Below, in pieces: positions 39,803-49,462 of a stretch of DNA of 64,000 bases (positions are counted from its first letter, which is position 1; each line of letters opens with the position of its first letter). The position numbers and the translations under genes are program-made. The DNA comes from Mycolicibacterium parafortuitum (lineage in GTDB: Bacteria; Actinomycetota; Actinomycetes; Mycobacteriales; Mycobacteriaceae). The stretch is taken from assembly GCF_002086815.1 (NCBI RefSeq), contig NZ_MVID01000007.1, positions 1 to 64,000 on the forward strand, read 5' to 3'. The notes below the pieces were generated by a model that saw nothing but the letters and a program-made list of their open reading frames with translations, was not told the DNA's origin and ran no database searches.

Positions 39803-41242
39803 GTGCAGCGGACGGTCCGACGGCCGCGTCTGCTGGTGATCGGGCTCAGCGTGGTCGTGCTGACAGTCGCGGTGCTGCAGACCGCGGTCGTGCCGGTGCT
39901 CGGCGTGATCGCCGAACAACTGAACGCGTCGACCGTGGCGGTCAGTTGGGCGGTGACGGCCAACCTGCTTGCCGCCGCGGCCGCCACCCCGCTGATCGGC
40001 CGCCTCGCCGACCTGTACCGCAAGAAACGGGTGCTGCTGGCCGTGCTCGCGGTGGTCCTGGCCGGCTCGGTGCTGGCCGCGGTCACCGCATCGCTGCCGC
40101 TGCTGATCCTGGCCCGGGTGCTGCAGGCCGCGTCGTTCGCGCTGTACCCGATCTGCATCGCGATCCTGCGCGAGGAACTTCCGCCCGACCGGATGGTGTC
40201 GGCGATGGCGGTGCTGTCGGGCATGTTGGGCTTCGGCGGCGGCGCCGGGCTCGTGGTGGTCGGGTTGCTGATGAGCGGTGATGCCGGCTATCACCGGGTG
40301 TTCGTGCTCACCACCGCGTTCACCGTCGCCGTCATCGTGATCGTGCTGACCCTGGTGCCGAACCGGCCCCGCAGCTCGTCGGGGTCCGTCGACTGGCTCG
40401 GCGCGGCAGGACTGGCGCTCGGGCTCTCGGCGCTGCTGTTGGCGATCACGCAGGCGAACTCCTGGGGGTGGCTCTCGGTACGGACCCTGACGTGCCTGGG
40501 CGGCGGCGTCGCGGTGCTCGGCGCCTGGTGGCTCTGGGAGAAGCGGGCGCCGCGCCCACTGGTATCGATCGCGATGCTGGCGCGCCGGTCGATGCTGTTC
40601 ACCAATCTGGCCACGATCTTCGTCGGGATGGGGCTGTACTTCGCGTTCCTGGGCCTGACCCAGTTCGTCCAGGTCGACCGCGACGTCGCGGGCTACGGCT
40701 TCGGGGCGTCGGTGTTGGAGGCCAGCGTGATCTACCTGCTGCCCGGTGCGGTGACGGGGTTTGTCATCGCGCTGATCAGCGGCCGGTTCATCGACCGCTA
40801 CGGTGCCCGGCCGGTGCTCGTGATCGCCGCGCTGGTGGGTATCGCCGGATTCCTGCTGATCGCGTTCGTGCACTCGGAGCCATGGCAGGTGATCATCGCC
40901 AACATCCTGGCCAACGCGTACATCAGCCTCGGCTACGGCGCGCTGCCCGCACTGGTGGTCGGCGACAGCGAGGCGGGCGAAACCGGCGTCGCCACCGGGA
41001 TGAACGCGATCGCCCGCACCGTCGGGAGTTCGACCGCCGCGGCGGTGGTGGCCGTGCTGCTGGCGCGCACCACGGCCGCGGGGACGCCGATGGAGAGCAG
41101 CTTCACGATCATCTTTCTCGGCGGCGCGGGCACGGCCGTCCTCGCGATGGTGCTGATCGCGGTGTCACGGCCGCGGAAACGTGCCGTCGAGTCGGACGAG
41201 GCACGCTACGAATCTCGCGCGATGAACCACGAATGGGGCTGA
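39803..41242 (+). CDS. MFS drug-resistance-type transporter (DHA2-like)
   Basis: A 479-residue major facilitator with about fourteen hydrophobic segments. Motif A is GRLADLYRKKRVLL near residue 67; the QAASFALYPICIAILREELPPDRM segment near 110 belongs to motif B/C territory; there is a second GRFIDRYGARPVLV loop near 330. The N-terminus matches proton-driven drug exporters (VLQTAVVPVLGVIAEQLNASTVAVSWAVTANLL). It would sit in the inner membrane and export small amphipathic compounds, identity unknown. The GTG start is 39 nt after the peptidase stop, so co-transcription is possible. Confidence 0.85.
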   Translation: MQRTVRRPRLLVIGLSVVVLTVAVLQTAVVPVLGVIAEQLNASTVAVSWAVTANLLAAAAATPLIGRLADLYRKKRVLLAVLAVVLAGSVLAAVTASLPLLILARVLQAASFALYPICIAILREELPPDRMVSAMAVLSGMLGFGGGAGLVVVGLLMSGDAGYHRVFVLTTAFTVAVIVIVLTLVPNRPRSSSGSVDWLGAAGLALGLSALLLAITQANSWGWLSVRTLTCLGGGVAVLGAWWLWEKRAPRPLVSIAMLARRSMLFTNLATIFVGMGLYFAFLGLTQFVQVDRDVAGYGFGASVLEASVIYLLPGAVTGFVIALISGRFIDRYGARPVLVIAALVGIAGFLLIAFVHSEPWQVIIANILANAYISLGYGALPALVVGDSEAGETGVATGMNAIARTVGSSTAAAVVAVLLARTTAAGTPMESSFTIIFLGGAGTAVLAMVLIAVSRPRKRAVESDEARYESRAMNHEWG

Positions 41243-41257
41243 CCGGCGGGCGACGAT

Positions 41258-41689
41258 CTAGCGCAGGGATGCGAGGTTACGCACCGAGCGGTCCACGTCG
41301 CCCTTGATCACGCGTGCGACGACGTGGCCGACCGGGGTCGACAGCAGGCCGCCGGACAGGTCGGCAACCACCCCGAACGACGATCCGTCCTCGCCTCGCG
41401 GCTCGACCTGCATGGACAGCGAGATGCAGACCCCGCCGCGGCCGTTGCCGACAAGCTCGATCTCCTTGGGCTCGTCGTACCGCGTGACCCGCCAGTGGAT
41501 CACGTTGCGGAATCCCTTGACCCTGATCAGCGAGGACACCTGCGTGTCGACCTCGATCTCCGCGGGCACCTCGCTCTTCCACCCGCCGAAGATCGTCAGC
41601 CATTCGTCGAAGCGCTTCAGATCGGAAGCCAGCTCCCACGCGCTCTCGGGGCTCAGATCGGACGTCACGGATACATCGACACTCGCCAT
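41258..41689 (-). CDS. SRPBCC (polyketide cyclase/START-like) family protein
   Basis: A 143-residue protein with a START-like ligand-binding fold. It begins [36 protein letters not shown], the usual first strand and helix of the family, continues through [23 protein letters not shown], and ends with an amphipathic helix. This is typical of mycobacterial proteins labelled SRPBCC, of mostly unknown ligand. The chosen ATG 41689 is followed directly by conserved sequence; a longer frame to 41848 extends into the promoter of the polyamine operon. It is convergent with the MFS gene, with 15 nt between stops. Confidence 0.8.
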   Translation of the reverse strand: MASVDVSVTSDLSPESAWELASDLKRFDEWLTIFGGWKSEVPAEIEVDTQVSSLIRVKGFRNVIHWRVTRYDEPKEIELVGNGRGGVCISLSMQVEPRGEDGSSFGVVADLSGGLLSTPVGHVVARVIKGDVDRSVRNLASLR

Positions 41690-41966
41690 GCTGTTCTCAC
41701 TACCCCACCCGATCAGCGCCGTAAACGGCACCGGAACGCACCGGGGAGCTGCAAAACTGCAGAGTGCGACGTCACAACTGCCGGCCGGGACGCGGTCAGG
41801 CAACAGGATCGCGCGTGTCTCGACGCGGATTCTCTCGAGAACGGGCATGCCGGACGGCGGAATCCATTGTCTGAATGTAAATTCGTTGCGGAATCACTTG
41901 CGAACCCCCGTCCGATCGGCGATTGTTTTACCCACAGCCGGGGGCAGTACTGAGGAGGATGGGCAC
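41690..41966. other. divergent promoter region
   Basis: 277 nt between the SRPBCC gene and the polyamine ABC operon. It has an AT-richer patch (about 41871-41890, with a TAAATT -10 candidate) and, at its right end, TGAGGAGG (41951-41958), a strong Shine-Dalgarno. I see no clear operator. Confidence 0.4.
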
Positions 41967-43157
41967 CTGACCCGCTCACACACGGCCACGAGCCAGGGGA
42001 TCGGACACGACGTCGGCCGCGCCAAGGGCGGGCCGGTCATCGAGATCGACCACGTCACGAAGCGCTTCGGGGATTACGTCGCAGTCGCCGACGCCGACTT
42101 CTCGATCGCCTCCGGCGAGTTCTTCTCGATGCTCGGGCCCTCCGGATGCGGCAAGACCACAACGCTGCGCATGATCGCCGGATTCGAGACCCCTACCGAA
42201 GGAGCGATCCGCCTCGAGGGCGCGGACGTGTCGAAGACGCCCCCGAACAAGCGCAACGTCAACACCGTGTTCCAGCACTACGCACTGTTTCCGCACATGA
42301 CGGTGTGGGACAACGTCGCCTATGGACCGCGTAGCAAGAAGCTGGGCAAGGGCGAGATCCGCAAACGCGTCGACGAACTCCTCGACATCGTGCGGCTGTC
42401 GGACTTCGCCGAACGCCGGCCCGCTCAGCTTTCCGGCGGTCAGCAGCAGCGAGTCGCACTGGCCCGGGCCCTGGTGAACTACCCCAGCGCCCTGCTGCTC
42501 GACGAACCGCTCGGCGCACTGGATCTGAAACTGCGCCACGTCATGCAGTTCGAGCTCAAGCGCATCCAACGCGAGATCGGCATCACGTTCATCTACGTGA
42601 CCCACGATCAGGAGGAGGCGCTGACGATGAGTGACCGCATCGCGGTCATGAACGCCGGCAACGTCGAGCAGATCGGCACCCCGACGGAGATCTACGACCG
42701 CCCCTCGACGGTTTTCGTAGCGAGCTTCATCGGCCAGGCCAACCTCTGGTCGGGCCGCCAGACCGGGCGGGCCAACCGGGACTTCGTCGAGATCGACGTC
42801 CTGGGTTCCACCCTCAAGGCACGCCCTGGCGAGACCGCGATCGAACCCGGCGGGCAGGCCACGCTGATGGTGCGCCCCGAGCGGGTCCGCGTCACGATGG
42901 ACGCCCCGACCGGTGACGTGGCAGGGGTACGCGCCAAGGTCTCCGATCTGACGTTCCAGGGCCCGGTGGTCCGGCTGTCCCTGGTGGCACCGGACGAGTC
43001 GACCGTGATCGCCCACGTCGGCCCCGAACAGAATCTGCCACTGCTGCGCCCCGGCGACGAGGTGTACGTCAGCTGGACTCCCGACGCGTCGCTGGTTCTG
43101 CCCGGCGCTGACATCCCGACCACAGAGGATCTCGAGGAGATGCTCGACGACTCGTAA
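41967..43157 (+). CDS. potA: polyamine-type ABC importer ATPase
   Basis: An ATPase of 396 residues from the proposed start, spermidine/putrescine class. Motifs: Walker [11 protein letters not shown]-loop [15 protein letters not shown] (typical of PotA), signature LSGGQQQR, Walker [12 protein letters not shown], switch His [11 protein letters not shown], then a C-terminal TOBE regulatory domain. The start is unusual: no ATG, GTG or TTG lies in frame between the Shine-Dalgarno TGAGGAGG (41951-41958) and the conserved domain, and the in-frame codon at the right distance is CTG 41967. An out-of-frame ATG at 41959 encodes only Met-Gly-Thr-stop. So either CTG is used or one base is missing here. 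First gene of the potADBC-like operon. Confidence 0.85.
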   Translation: MTRSHTATSQGIGHDVGRAKGGPVIEIDHVTKRFGDYVAVADADFSIASGEFFSMLGPSGCGKTTTLRMIAGFETPTEGAIRLEGADVSKTPPNKRNVNTVFQHYALFPHMTVWDNVAYGPRSKKLGKGEIRKRVDELLDIVRLSDFAERRPAQLSGGQQQRVALARALVNYPSALLLDEPLGALDLKLRHVMQFELKRIQREIGITFIYVTHDQEEALTMSDRIAVMNAGNVEQIGTPTEIYDRPSTVFVASFIGQANLWSGRQTGRANRDFVEIDVLGSTLKARPGETAIEPGGQATLMVRPERVRVTMDAPTGDVAGVRAKVSDLTFQGPVVRLSLVAPDESTVIAHVGPEQNLPLLRPGDEVYVSWTPDASLVLPGADIPTTEDLEEMLDDS

Positions 43158-43231
43158 GTCCGACCACAGGGCCGATCGGGCCCGCGCGACCCCACCCAAC
43201 TCCTCGGAGCCAACGAAAGGCACGCACCGTC

Positions 43232-44413
43232 ATGTCTCCCGAAATCGATCCCACCCTGCTCGCCCGGATGACCGCCAGCCGCACCTCGCGGCGGCGCTTC
43301 ATCGGTGGAAGTGCCGCTGCCGCTGCAGGTTTGACCCTCGGCGCGTCCTTCCTCGCGGCCTGCGGATCGTCGGACTCCGGAAGTTCGAGCAGCACCGAGG
43401 AGGGCGGTCCGGCCAGCGGCACCCTGCGGATCTCGAACTGGCCGCTGTACATGGCCGACGGTTTCGTCGCCGCCTTCCAGACCGCGTCGGGCATCACGGT
43501 CGATTACAAAGAGGACTACAACGACAACGAGCAGTGGTTCGCCAAGGTCAAGGAACCGCTGTCGCGCAAGCAGGACATCGGTGCCGACCTGGTGGTTCCG
43601 ACGGAGTTCATGGCCATCCGGTTGCACCAGCTCGGCTGGCTCAACGACATCAGCGACGAGGGTGTGCCGAACAAGAAGAACCTGCGGCCCGACCTCATGG
43701 ACAGCAGCGTCGACCCGGGCCGCAAGTACAGCGCCCCGTACATGTCCGGGCTCGTCGGCCTGGCCTACAACCGTGCCGCCACCGGCCGTGACATCACGAG
43801 CATCAACGATCTGTGGGACCCGGCGTTCAAGGGCCGCGTGAGCCTGTTCACCGACACGCAGGACGGCCTCGGCATGCTGATGCTGTCCCAGGGCAATTCT
43901 CCGGAGAACCCGACCACCGAAACCGTGCAGCAGGCCATCGATCTGGTCCGCGAGCAGAACGACCGCGGTCAGATCCGCCGGTTCACCGGCAACGACTACG
44001 CCGACGACCTCGCCGCGGGCAACATCGCCATCGCGCAGGCCTATTCGGGTGACGTCGTGCAGCTGCAGGCCGACAACCCGGATCTGCAGTTCATCGTGCC
44101 GGATTCGGGCGGCACCACCTTCCTCGACACCATGGTGCTGCCGTACACCACGCAGAACCAGAAGGCCGCCGAGGCGTGGATCGACTACGTCTACGACCGC
44201 GCCAACTACGCGAAGCTGGTCGCTTACACCCAGTTCGTGCCGGTGCTGTCGGAGATGACCGAAGAGCTCGAGAAGGTCGATCCCGAAGCTGCCAGCAACC
44301 CGCTGATCAACCCGCCGGTCGAGGTGCTGAACCGGTGCAAGAGCTGGGCCGCGCTGACCGACGAGCAGACGCAGGAATTCAACACCGCCTACGCGGCCGT
44401 GACCGGCGGCTGA
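43232..44413 (+). CDS. potD: polyamine-type substrate-binding lipoprotein
   Basis: A 393-residue extracytoplasmic binding protein (PotD/PotF type). The N-terminus has a twin-arginine signal (SRRRFIGGSAAAAAG) ending in a lipobox (LAAC, about residue 47), so it is probably exported folded by Tat and lipidated. The mature part starts GTLRISNWPLYM, the normal opening for polyamine-binding proteins, and includes GADLVVPTEFMAIRL and AYSGDVVQLQADNPDL. It would capture spermidine, putrescine or a related amine. It follows the ATPase by 74 nt and precedes the first permease by 4 nt. Confidence 0.87.
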   Translation: MSPEIDPTLLARMTASRTSRRRFIGGSAAAAAGLTLGASFLAACGSSDSGSSSSTEEGGPASGTLRISNWPLYMADGFVAAFQTASGITVDYKEDYNDNEQWFAKVKEPLSRKQDIGADLVVPTEFMAIRLHQLGWLNDISDEGVPNKKNLRPDLMDSSVDPGRKYSAPYMSGLVGLAYNRAATGRDITSINDLWDPAFKGRVSLFTDTQDGLGMLMLSQGNSPENPTTETVQQAIDLVREQNDRGQIRRFTGNDYADDLAAGNIAIAQAYSGDVVQLQADNPDLQFIVPDSGGTTFLDTMVLPYTTQNQKAAEAWIDYVYDRANYAKLVAYTQFVPVLSEMTEELEKVDPEAASNPLINPPVEVLNRCKSWAALTDEQTQEFNTAYAAVTGG

Positions 44414-44417
44414 CGAG

Positions 44418-45293
44418 ATGGCAGGTGTTGCCTCCAGCAGCCGTCAGCGGAGCAAAGTCGCTCCGTATCTGATGGTTCTGCCGGCACTGGTATACCTCGC
44501 GATCTTCTTCGTGGTGCCGTTCTTCTCGCTGGCGCGGACGTCGTTGTCGGAGACCGGCGGCTCGGTGTTCATGCCGACGCTGACGTTCGCCTGGGACTTC
44601 GGCAACTACGTCGACGCCTTCTCGCTGTACCGCGACCAGATCCTGCGGTCGTTCGGTTATGCGTTCGTCGCGACGGTGCTGTGCCTTCTGCTCGCGTTCC
44701 CGCTGGCCTACGTCATCGCGTTCAAGGCGGGCCGGTTCAAGAACCTGATCCTCGGCCTGGTCATCCTGCCGTTCTTCGTCACGTTCCTGATCCGCACGAT
44801 CGCGTGGAAGACGATCCTGGCCGACGAGGGCTGGGTGGTGCAGGCGCTGGGCACCATCGGTCTGCTGCCCGAGGAAGGCCGGCTGCTGTCGACGAGCTGG
44901 GCGGTGATCGGCGGGCTGACCTACAACTGGATCATCTTCATGATCCTGCCGCTCTACGTCAGCCTGGAGAAGATCGATCCGCGCCTGCTCGAGGCGTCGA
45001 AGGACCTGTACTCGTCGACGACACGGGCCTTCCGCAAGGTCATCCTGCCGTTGTCGATGCCGGGCGTGCTGGCCGGCAGCATGCTGGTGTTCATCCCCGC
45101 CGTCGGTGACTTCATCAATGCCGACTATCTGGGCAGTACCCAGACGACGATGATCGGCAACGTCATCCAGAAACAGTTCCTGGTGGTCAAGGACTATCCC
45201 GCGGCGGCCGCGCTGAGCCTCGGGCTGATGCTCACGATCCTGGTCGGGGTGCTGATGTACACCAGGGCGCTCGGTACGGAGGACCTGGTATGA
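44418..45293 (+). CDS. potB: polyamine-type ABC permease, PotB-like
   Basis: A 291-residue inner-membrane permease with about six helices: VAPYLMVLPALVYLAIFFVVPFF at the start, then the binding-protein-dependent transport core. The cytoplasmic EAA loop that docks on the ATPase is LLEASKDLYSSTTRAFRKVILPLSMPG, near residue 193. VIPxV-type GDFINADYLGSTQTTMIGN near 230 is characteristic of PotB. Its stop overlaps the start of the PotC-like gene by four bases, so the two subunits are probably made in a coupled manner. Confidence 0.9.
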   Translation: MAGVASSSRQRSKVAPYLMVLPALVYLAIFFVVPFFSLARTSLSETGGSVFMPTLTFAWDFGNYVDAFSLYRDQILRSFGYAFVATVLCLLLAFPLAYVIAFKAGRFKNLILGLVILPFFVTFLIRTIAWKTILADEGWVVQALGTIGLLPEEGRLLSTSWAVIGGLTYNWIIFMILPLYVSLEKIDPRLLEASKDLYSSTTRAFRKVILPLSMPGVLAGSMLVFIPAVGDFINADYLGSTQTTMIGNVIQKQFLVVKDYPAAAALSLGLMLTILVGVLMYTRALGTEDLV

Positions 45294-46147
45294 CGACACA
45301 GGCCGGCGCCGCGATCGCCACCGCGGCGCAGCAGGACCCGGTGCCGAAAAAGGTTCGGATCGGCCCCAACTGGGGCGACCTGTTGTTGCGGGTCGCCGCC
45401 GGACTGGTACTTCTGTACCTGTTCCTGCCGATCTTCGTGATCGTGTTGTTCTCGTTCAACGATCCCAAGGGCAAGTTCAACTACAGCTGGCAGGGGTTCA
45501 CGCTCGACAACTGGCTGGACCCGTTCAAGTACCCCGCGCTGACGTCGGCGCTGAAGCTCAGCCTGAACGTGGCCGCGGTGTCGACGGCGGTGGCGGTGGT
45601 GCTGGGCACCCTGGTCGCGATCGCGCTGGTGCGGCAGCGCTGGCGCGGTCAACGCGCGGTCGACACATTCCTGATCCTGCCTCTGACCGCACCCGAGGTG
45701 GTCATGGGTGCGGCACTGCTGACGTTGTTCCTCGACTTCAACACCGCCGCCGGCTACACGACGATCGTGTTGTCGCACATCGCGTTCGAGGTCAGCTTCA
45801 TCGCGATGACGGTGCGGGCGCGGGTCCGCGGCTTCGACTGGACACTGGAGGATGCGTCGCTGGATCTGGGCGCGAGCCCGACGCGGACGTTCTTCAAGGT
45901 GACCCTGCCGCTGATCGTTCCTGGCATCGTCGCGGCGGCGATGCTGTCCTTCGCGCTGTCGCTGGACGACTTCATCATCACCTACTTCGTCAGCGGTTCC
46001 GAGGTCACCTACCCGCTCTACGTCAACGCGGCGGTCAAGGCTGCCGTGCCACCGCAGATCAACGTGCTGGCCACCGCGATCCTGGTGGTGAGCCTGGTGC
46101 TGCTCGCCGCGGGAACGCTGTACCGGCGCAAGAAGATCGACGCCTGA
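45290..46147 (+). CDS. potC: polyamine-type ABC permease, PotC-like
   Basis: A 285-residue permease, second membrane subunit of the importer. An N-terminal cytoplasmic stretch of about 35 residues is followed by VAAGLVLLYLFLPIFVIVLFSFND, the usual PotC opening, then about five more helices. The EAA loop reads LEDASLDLGASPTRTFFKVTLPLIVPG near residue 185, followed by SFALSLDDFIITYFVSG, a strongly conserved PotC segment. Last gene of the operon; a two-way hairpin follows 11 nt after its stop. Confidence 0.9.
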   Translation: MTTQAGAAIATAAQQDPVPKKVRIGPNWGDLLLRVAAGLVLLYLFLPIFVIVLFSFNDPKGKFNYSWQGFTLDNWLDPFKYPALTSALKLSLNVAAVSTAVAVVLGTLVAIALVRQRWRGQRAVDTFLILPLTAPEVVMGAALLTLFLDFNTAAGYTTIVLSHIAFEVSFIAMTVRARVRGFDWTLEDASLDLGASPTRTFFKVTLPLIVPGIVAAAMLSFALSLDDFIITYFVSGSEVTYPLYVNAAVKAAVPPQINVLATAILVVSLVLLAAGTLYRRKKIDA

Positions 46148-46158
46148 GTTCGGAACCC

Positions 46159-46216
46159 CGAATGTGGGCCCTGTGCACGGGATCGGCCCGATCCGCGTAC
46201 ACAGGGCCCACATTCG
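46159..46216. terminator. bidirectional compound hairpin terminator
   Basis: Perfect 17-bp arms (46159-46175 with 46200-46216; CGAATGTGGGCCCTGTG and its complement) enclose a second short hairpin, GGATCGG-C-CCGATCC. It sits between the PotC stop (46147) and the end of the convergent small reductase gene (46220). Confidence 0.85.
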
Positions 46217-46219
46217 CGT

Positions 46220-46567
46220 CTACAGGGTGACGGTGACCGTGACGCGGCCCTGCTCGTCGCGCTGAGCAACGGCATGGCCGGTGCGGTCGGCTCCGTCGAA
46301 GTTGCGCAACGTCAGCGGTGCGCCGTCGCCGGTGAAGTTGCGCCACCACGTCTTGTTGTCCGGAGCGAGCACGCGGATGACGATCCGGTTCCCCGAGCGC
46401 TGGTAGTTGACCGGTGTCTCGAAGACCTGGCCGGTACGTCGGCCGGTGTAGCGGATGACGACGATGCGGCGACGCACCAGCGGTCCGACGATCGGCGCGT
46501 TCATCAGCCGCGCGGCGCCCGAGTTGACCACGCCGACCACGGGCGAGTTGAAGATTCCTTTGGCCAT
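46220..46567 (-). CDS. deazaflavin-dependent nitroreductase (DDN-like) family protein
   Basis: A 115-residue split-barrel protein resembling the F420/flavin-dependent nitroreductase-like family abundant in mycobacteria. Characteristic segments are RRRIVVIRYTGRRTGQVFETPV near residue 32 and GNRIVIRVLAPDNKTWWRNF near 60, matching the family pattern of a strand pair followed by KxWWRN. It is shorter than Ddn (about 150) and lacks part of its N-terminal helix, so F420 binding is plausible rather than certain. Nine bases separate it from the upstream EamA gene, suggesting one transcript. Confidence 0.75.
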   Translation of the reverse strand: MAKGIFNSPVVGVVNSGAARLMNAPIVGPLVRRRIVVIRYTGRRTGQVFETPVNYQRSGNRIVIRVLAPDNKTWWRNFTGDGAPLTLRNFDGADRTGHAVAQRDEQGRVTVTVTL

Positions 46568-46576
46568 GCAACAACG

Positions 46577-47440
46577 CTAGACGCCTACCGGGGTTGCGGC
46601 GGGCCGCGCACCGGTCCGGGCGGCACCGATCCCGGCGGTGACCACCAGGCAGATGCCGACCAGGCCGAGGGCGGCAGGCACCTGGGCGAGCACGAGGAAG
46701 CCCAGCAGCATGGCGAACGCCGGCTCGAGCGCCATCAGCGTGCCGAACGCCGCCGTCGTGAGCCGTCGCAGCGCAAGCAGTTCCAGCGCGAACGGCACCA
46801 CCGGCAGCAGGATCGCCAACCCCAGACCGACCAGCACGATGTGCGGCGACAGCCGCTCGACCACCGAGGGTCCCACCACGAGTGTGGCGACCAGACCCGC
46901 GACCGGCATCGACACCGCCAACCCGGTGATCCCGGCGACCTCGTCGCCGACCTTCTGCGTCAGCAGGATGTAGATCCCCCAGCACGCGGCCGCACCGAGC
47001 GCGTACCCGACGCCGACCGGATCGACGGTGCCGGCCCACGGTTCGGTGAGCAGCAGAACCCCGAGCGCGGCCAGGGGCGGCCAAGCCCAGCGACCCCTGC
47101 CGTGCCCGCGAGCGACCGCGACACCGAGCGGCCCCAGGAACTCCAGCGCGCTGGCCGTCCCCAGCGGGATGCGGTCGAGGGCGGCCATGAACAACACGGT
47201 GATCCCGGCGGTGACCGCCCCGAGCACCACGCACACCAGGAAGCTGTTCCTGGTGAACGCCGACCGCTTCGGCCGGACGATGACCAGGAACAGAATTCCG
47301 GCCCACACCAGGCGCAGCCATGCCACTCCTTCGACACCGATGTCGTCGATCAACGTCACCGCGACAGCGAGCCCGAGTTGCACGCACACCATCGCGGCAA
47401 CCGCCATCAGGGCACCGTTGCGGGTCTGGTCTGCCGCCAT
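46577..47440 (-). CDS. EamA/DMT-family transporter (RhtA-like)
   Basis: A 287-residue membrane protein with about ten helices in two EamA repeats: first [40 protein letters not shown], second from [21 protein letters not shown] near residue 140. The [15 protein letters not shown] and [19 protein letters not shown] segments resemble the threonine/homoserine exporter RhtA. Substrate is unknown; amino acids or other metabolites are likely. ATG 47440 is chosen because the first repeat begins about ten residues later; an ATG at 47503 would add 21 residues that look non-membranous. Confidence 0.82.
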   Translation of the reverse strand: MAADQTRNGALMAVAAMVCVQLGLAVAVTLIDDIGVEGVAWLRLVWAGILFLVIVRPKRSAFTRNSFLVCVVLGAVTAGITVLFMAALDRIPLGTASALEFLGPLGVAVARGHGRGRWAWPPLAALGVLLLTEPWAGTVDPVGVGYALGAAACWGIYILLTQKVGDEVAGITGLAVSMPVAGLVATLVVGPSVVERLSPHIVLVGLGLAILLPVVPFALELLALRRLTTAAFGTLMALEPAFAMLLGFLVLAQVPAALGLVGICLVVTAGIGAARTGARPAATPVGV

Positions 47441-47581
47441 GGGTGCATTCAACGGCACATCGAACGTTGCGGTCCACGTGTTTTCGCATGACATACCGTT
47501 CATGAATTGCGAACGATTGATCGGCCTCCAAGCATCTACACGTCTGTTAATTTTGATCCCGCTGAACAGGGTGAGGTGAAC

Positions 47582-48775
47582 ATGGCGCTGGCGCAGAACC
47601 TGGAGCTGATCTCCACGGTCGGTCGTATCGGAGTGGCCATCGCATGGGAACGAGTCGGCCCCCGGCCTGTTCCCGTCGACGCGTCCCATGTGCCGGTTTC
47701 GGCCGAGGCGATCACACCGGACTGGCTCACCGAGGTCCTGTGCCGCGACCTGCCCGGCGCCGCGGTCACCGACGTCCGTACCGAAGGTGGCGACGACGGC
47801 ACGAGCACCCGGCGCTACCTCGCCCTGGCCTACAACGCGGCCGGCGAGTCCGCCGGACTCCCCCACCGGATCTTCACGAAGTCGACGGCGAGCTTCGGCT
47901 CCCGTCTGCTGCTCGGCGTGACCGGCATCGTGCGCGGTGAGGCCGCGTTCTACAACTACGCCCGGCCGTCGCTGACCCTGCGCAGCCCGACCGCGTACTT
48001 CGCCGGATTCGACGCCGACTCGTTCCGGTCCCTGGTCCTTCTGGAGGACCTGACGCAACGGCAATGGACCTTCCCCGACCCGATGGACAACCCCGTGGAC
48101 CGAGCCGACGCGGAGGACATCGTCTCCGAGATCGCGGCTTATCACAGTGCGTTCTGGGACAGCCCGCGCTTCGACGCCGATCTGCGCGAGCTCGAACCCA
48201 CCCCGCAGTGGCGCGAGAACGTCAACCGCAAGGTGGGGTTCGCCAAGAGGATGATGACCGGCCTGGAACGAGCCAAAGACGTCCTTCCCGGCGTCCTGTA
48301 TTCACAGCGCGAGGAGATCTGTCCGGCCTTGACGGAGTCGCTCGCGCTGCACACGGGCGCCCCGCAGACGTTGTTGCATCAGGATCTTCATCTCGGCAAC
48401 TGGTTGCGTGACGACACCGGGCGCATGGGCCTCTACGACTGGCAGTGCGTCGCACGCGGCCATTGGGCACTCGACGTCGCCTACGCTCTCGGCGGCTGTC
48501 TCGACGTCGACGACCGGCGCGACTGGGAGGAGGATCTGTTGCGGCTCTACCTGGAACGTCTCGCGGACGGCGGCGTGCAGACTCCCCCGTCCTTCGACGC
48601 CGCCTGGCTGGCCTACCGGCAACAGACGTTGCACGGGCTGACGTTGGGACTGTTCGCGCTCGGCGGCAACAGGTTCGAGCCCGAACTGCAGCCGCGGGGG
48701 TACACGCTCTGCGCCATCGACCGACTCGCCCAGCAGGTCTGCGATCTCGACTCACTGACCGCACTGGCCGTCTGA
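47582..48775 (+). CDS. aminoglycoside-phosphotransferase-like kinase family protein
   Basis: A 397-residue protein kinase-fold phosphotransferase of the APH/EcKL type. Kinase motifs are readable: the catalytic-loop [10 protein letters not shown] near residue 262 (H-x-D-x4-N) and the metal-binding YDWQCV near 281 (Asp of the DFG equivalent). In mycobacteria such proteins often sit beside acyl-CoA dehydrogenases and may phosphorylate small hydroxyl-bearing lipids or alcohols; the substrate here is unknown. ATG 47582 is preceded by GGTGAGG at good spacing. The TetR gene begins three bases after its stop, so the two are probably co-transcribed. Confidence 0.78.
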   Translation: MALAQNLELISTVGRIGVAIAWERVGPRPVPVDASHVPVSAEAITPDWLTEVLCRDLPGAAVTDVRTEGGDDGTSTRRYLALAYNAAGESAGLPHRIFTKSTASFGSRLLLGVTGIVRGEAAFYNYARPSLTLRSPTAYFAGFDADSFRSLVLLEDLTQRQWTFPDPMDNPVDRADAEDIVSEIAAYHSAFWDSPRFDADLRELEPTPQWRENVNRKVGFAKRMMTGLERAKDVLPGVLYSQREEICPALTESLALHTGAPQTLLHQDLHLGNWLRDDTGRMGLYDWQCVARGHWALDVAYALGGCLDVDDRRDWEEDLLRLYLERLADGGVQTPPSFDAAWLAYRQQTLHGLTLGLFALGGNRFEPELQPRGYTLCAIDRLAQQVCDLDSLTALAV

Positions 48776-48778
48776 CCG

Positions 48779-49423
48779 ATGGCCACGCGAAAGGGCGCGC
48801 CGGACAGGGGCGCGTCCGGTGACGTATCGCCGGAATCGAAGTCGGCGCAGACGCGCAACCGCATCCGCAACGCGGCGGCGCACGTGCTGTCCTCCAAAGG
48901 CTATGCCGGACTGCGCCTCACCGACGTCGCTGCGGCCGCCGAGGTGCAGGCGCCGGCCATCTACTACTACTTCTCCTCGCGCGACCAGTTGATCGAAGAA
49001 GTCATGTGGTCCGGAATCGCCGACATGCATGAGCATGTGGCTGCCGTATTAGACGGATTACCATCAGGCACAACAGCTCTGGATCGACTCCTTGCCGCCG
49101 CGGAGGCGCATCTGCGCCACGCGTTGGAGATCTCGGACTACACCACTGCCTCGATCCGCAACGCCGGGCAGGTACCGATCGAGATTCGCAAGCGCCAGAT
49201 CCTCGAGGAGGAACGCTACGGCGAGCTCTGGCGCAAGCTTGTCAACGACATGGCGCGCGAAGGGCAACTGCGCGAGGAACTCGATCTCTACATCGCGCAG
49301 ATGCTGGTGCTCGGTGCGTTGAATTGGGCAGTCGAGTGGTGGCATCCGCGCCGGGGGTCGATCGAAGCCGTCGTCGCGAACGCTCAGTCGGTGATCCGGC
49401 ACGGGCTCGCGGTAAGCGCATAG
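48779..49423 (+). CDS. TetR-family transcriptional regulator
   Basis: A 214-residue TetR repressor. The N-terminal helix-turn-helix is clear: QTRNRIRNAAAHVLSSKGYAGLRLTDVAAAAEVQAPAIYYYFSSRDQLIEEVMW (about residues 21-74), including the family's IYYYFSS recognition-helix end. The C-terminal part is all-helical and would bind a ligand, perhaps an acyl-CoA given the neighbours. It probably controls the following acyl-CoA dehydrogenase and thiolase genes; a split palindrome lies just upstream of the first (49434-49445). Confidence 0.88.
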   Translation: MATRKGAPDRGASGDVSPESKSAQTRNRIRNAAAHVLSSKGYAGLRLTDVAAAAEVQAPAIYYYFSSRDQLIEEVMWSGIADMHEHVAAVLDGLPSGTTALDRLLAAAEAHLRHALEISDYTTASIRNAGQVPIEIRKRQILEEERYGELWRKLVNDMAREGQLREELDLYIAQMLVLGALNWAVEWWHPRRGSIEAVVANAQSVIRHGLAVSA

Positions 49424-49433
49424 ATTTTAACTG

Positions 49434-49456
49434 GGAATAGATTCCTGCCCTATGCT
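49434..49456 (+). promoter_or_regulatory. candidate TetR operator and leaderless -10 before the acyl-CoA dehydrogenase
   Basis: GGAAT-AG-ATTCC (49434-49445) forms 5-bp inverted arms. TATGCT (49451-49456) fits a -10 box exactly positioned for transcription to begin at ATG 49463, implying a leaderless mRNA and deciding that start over the GTG six bases earlier. Assignment of the palindrome to the adjacent TetR protein is inference. Confidence 0.45.
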
Positions 49457-49462
49457 GTGCGC

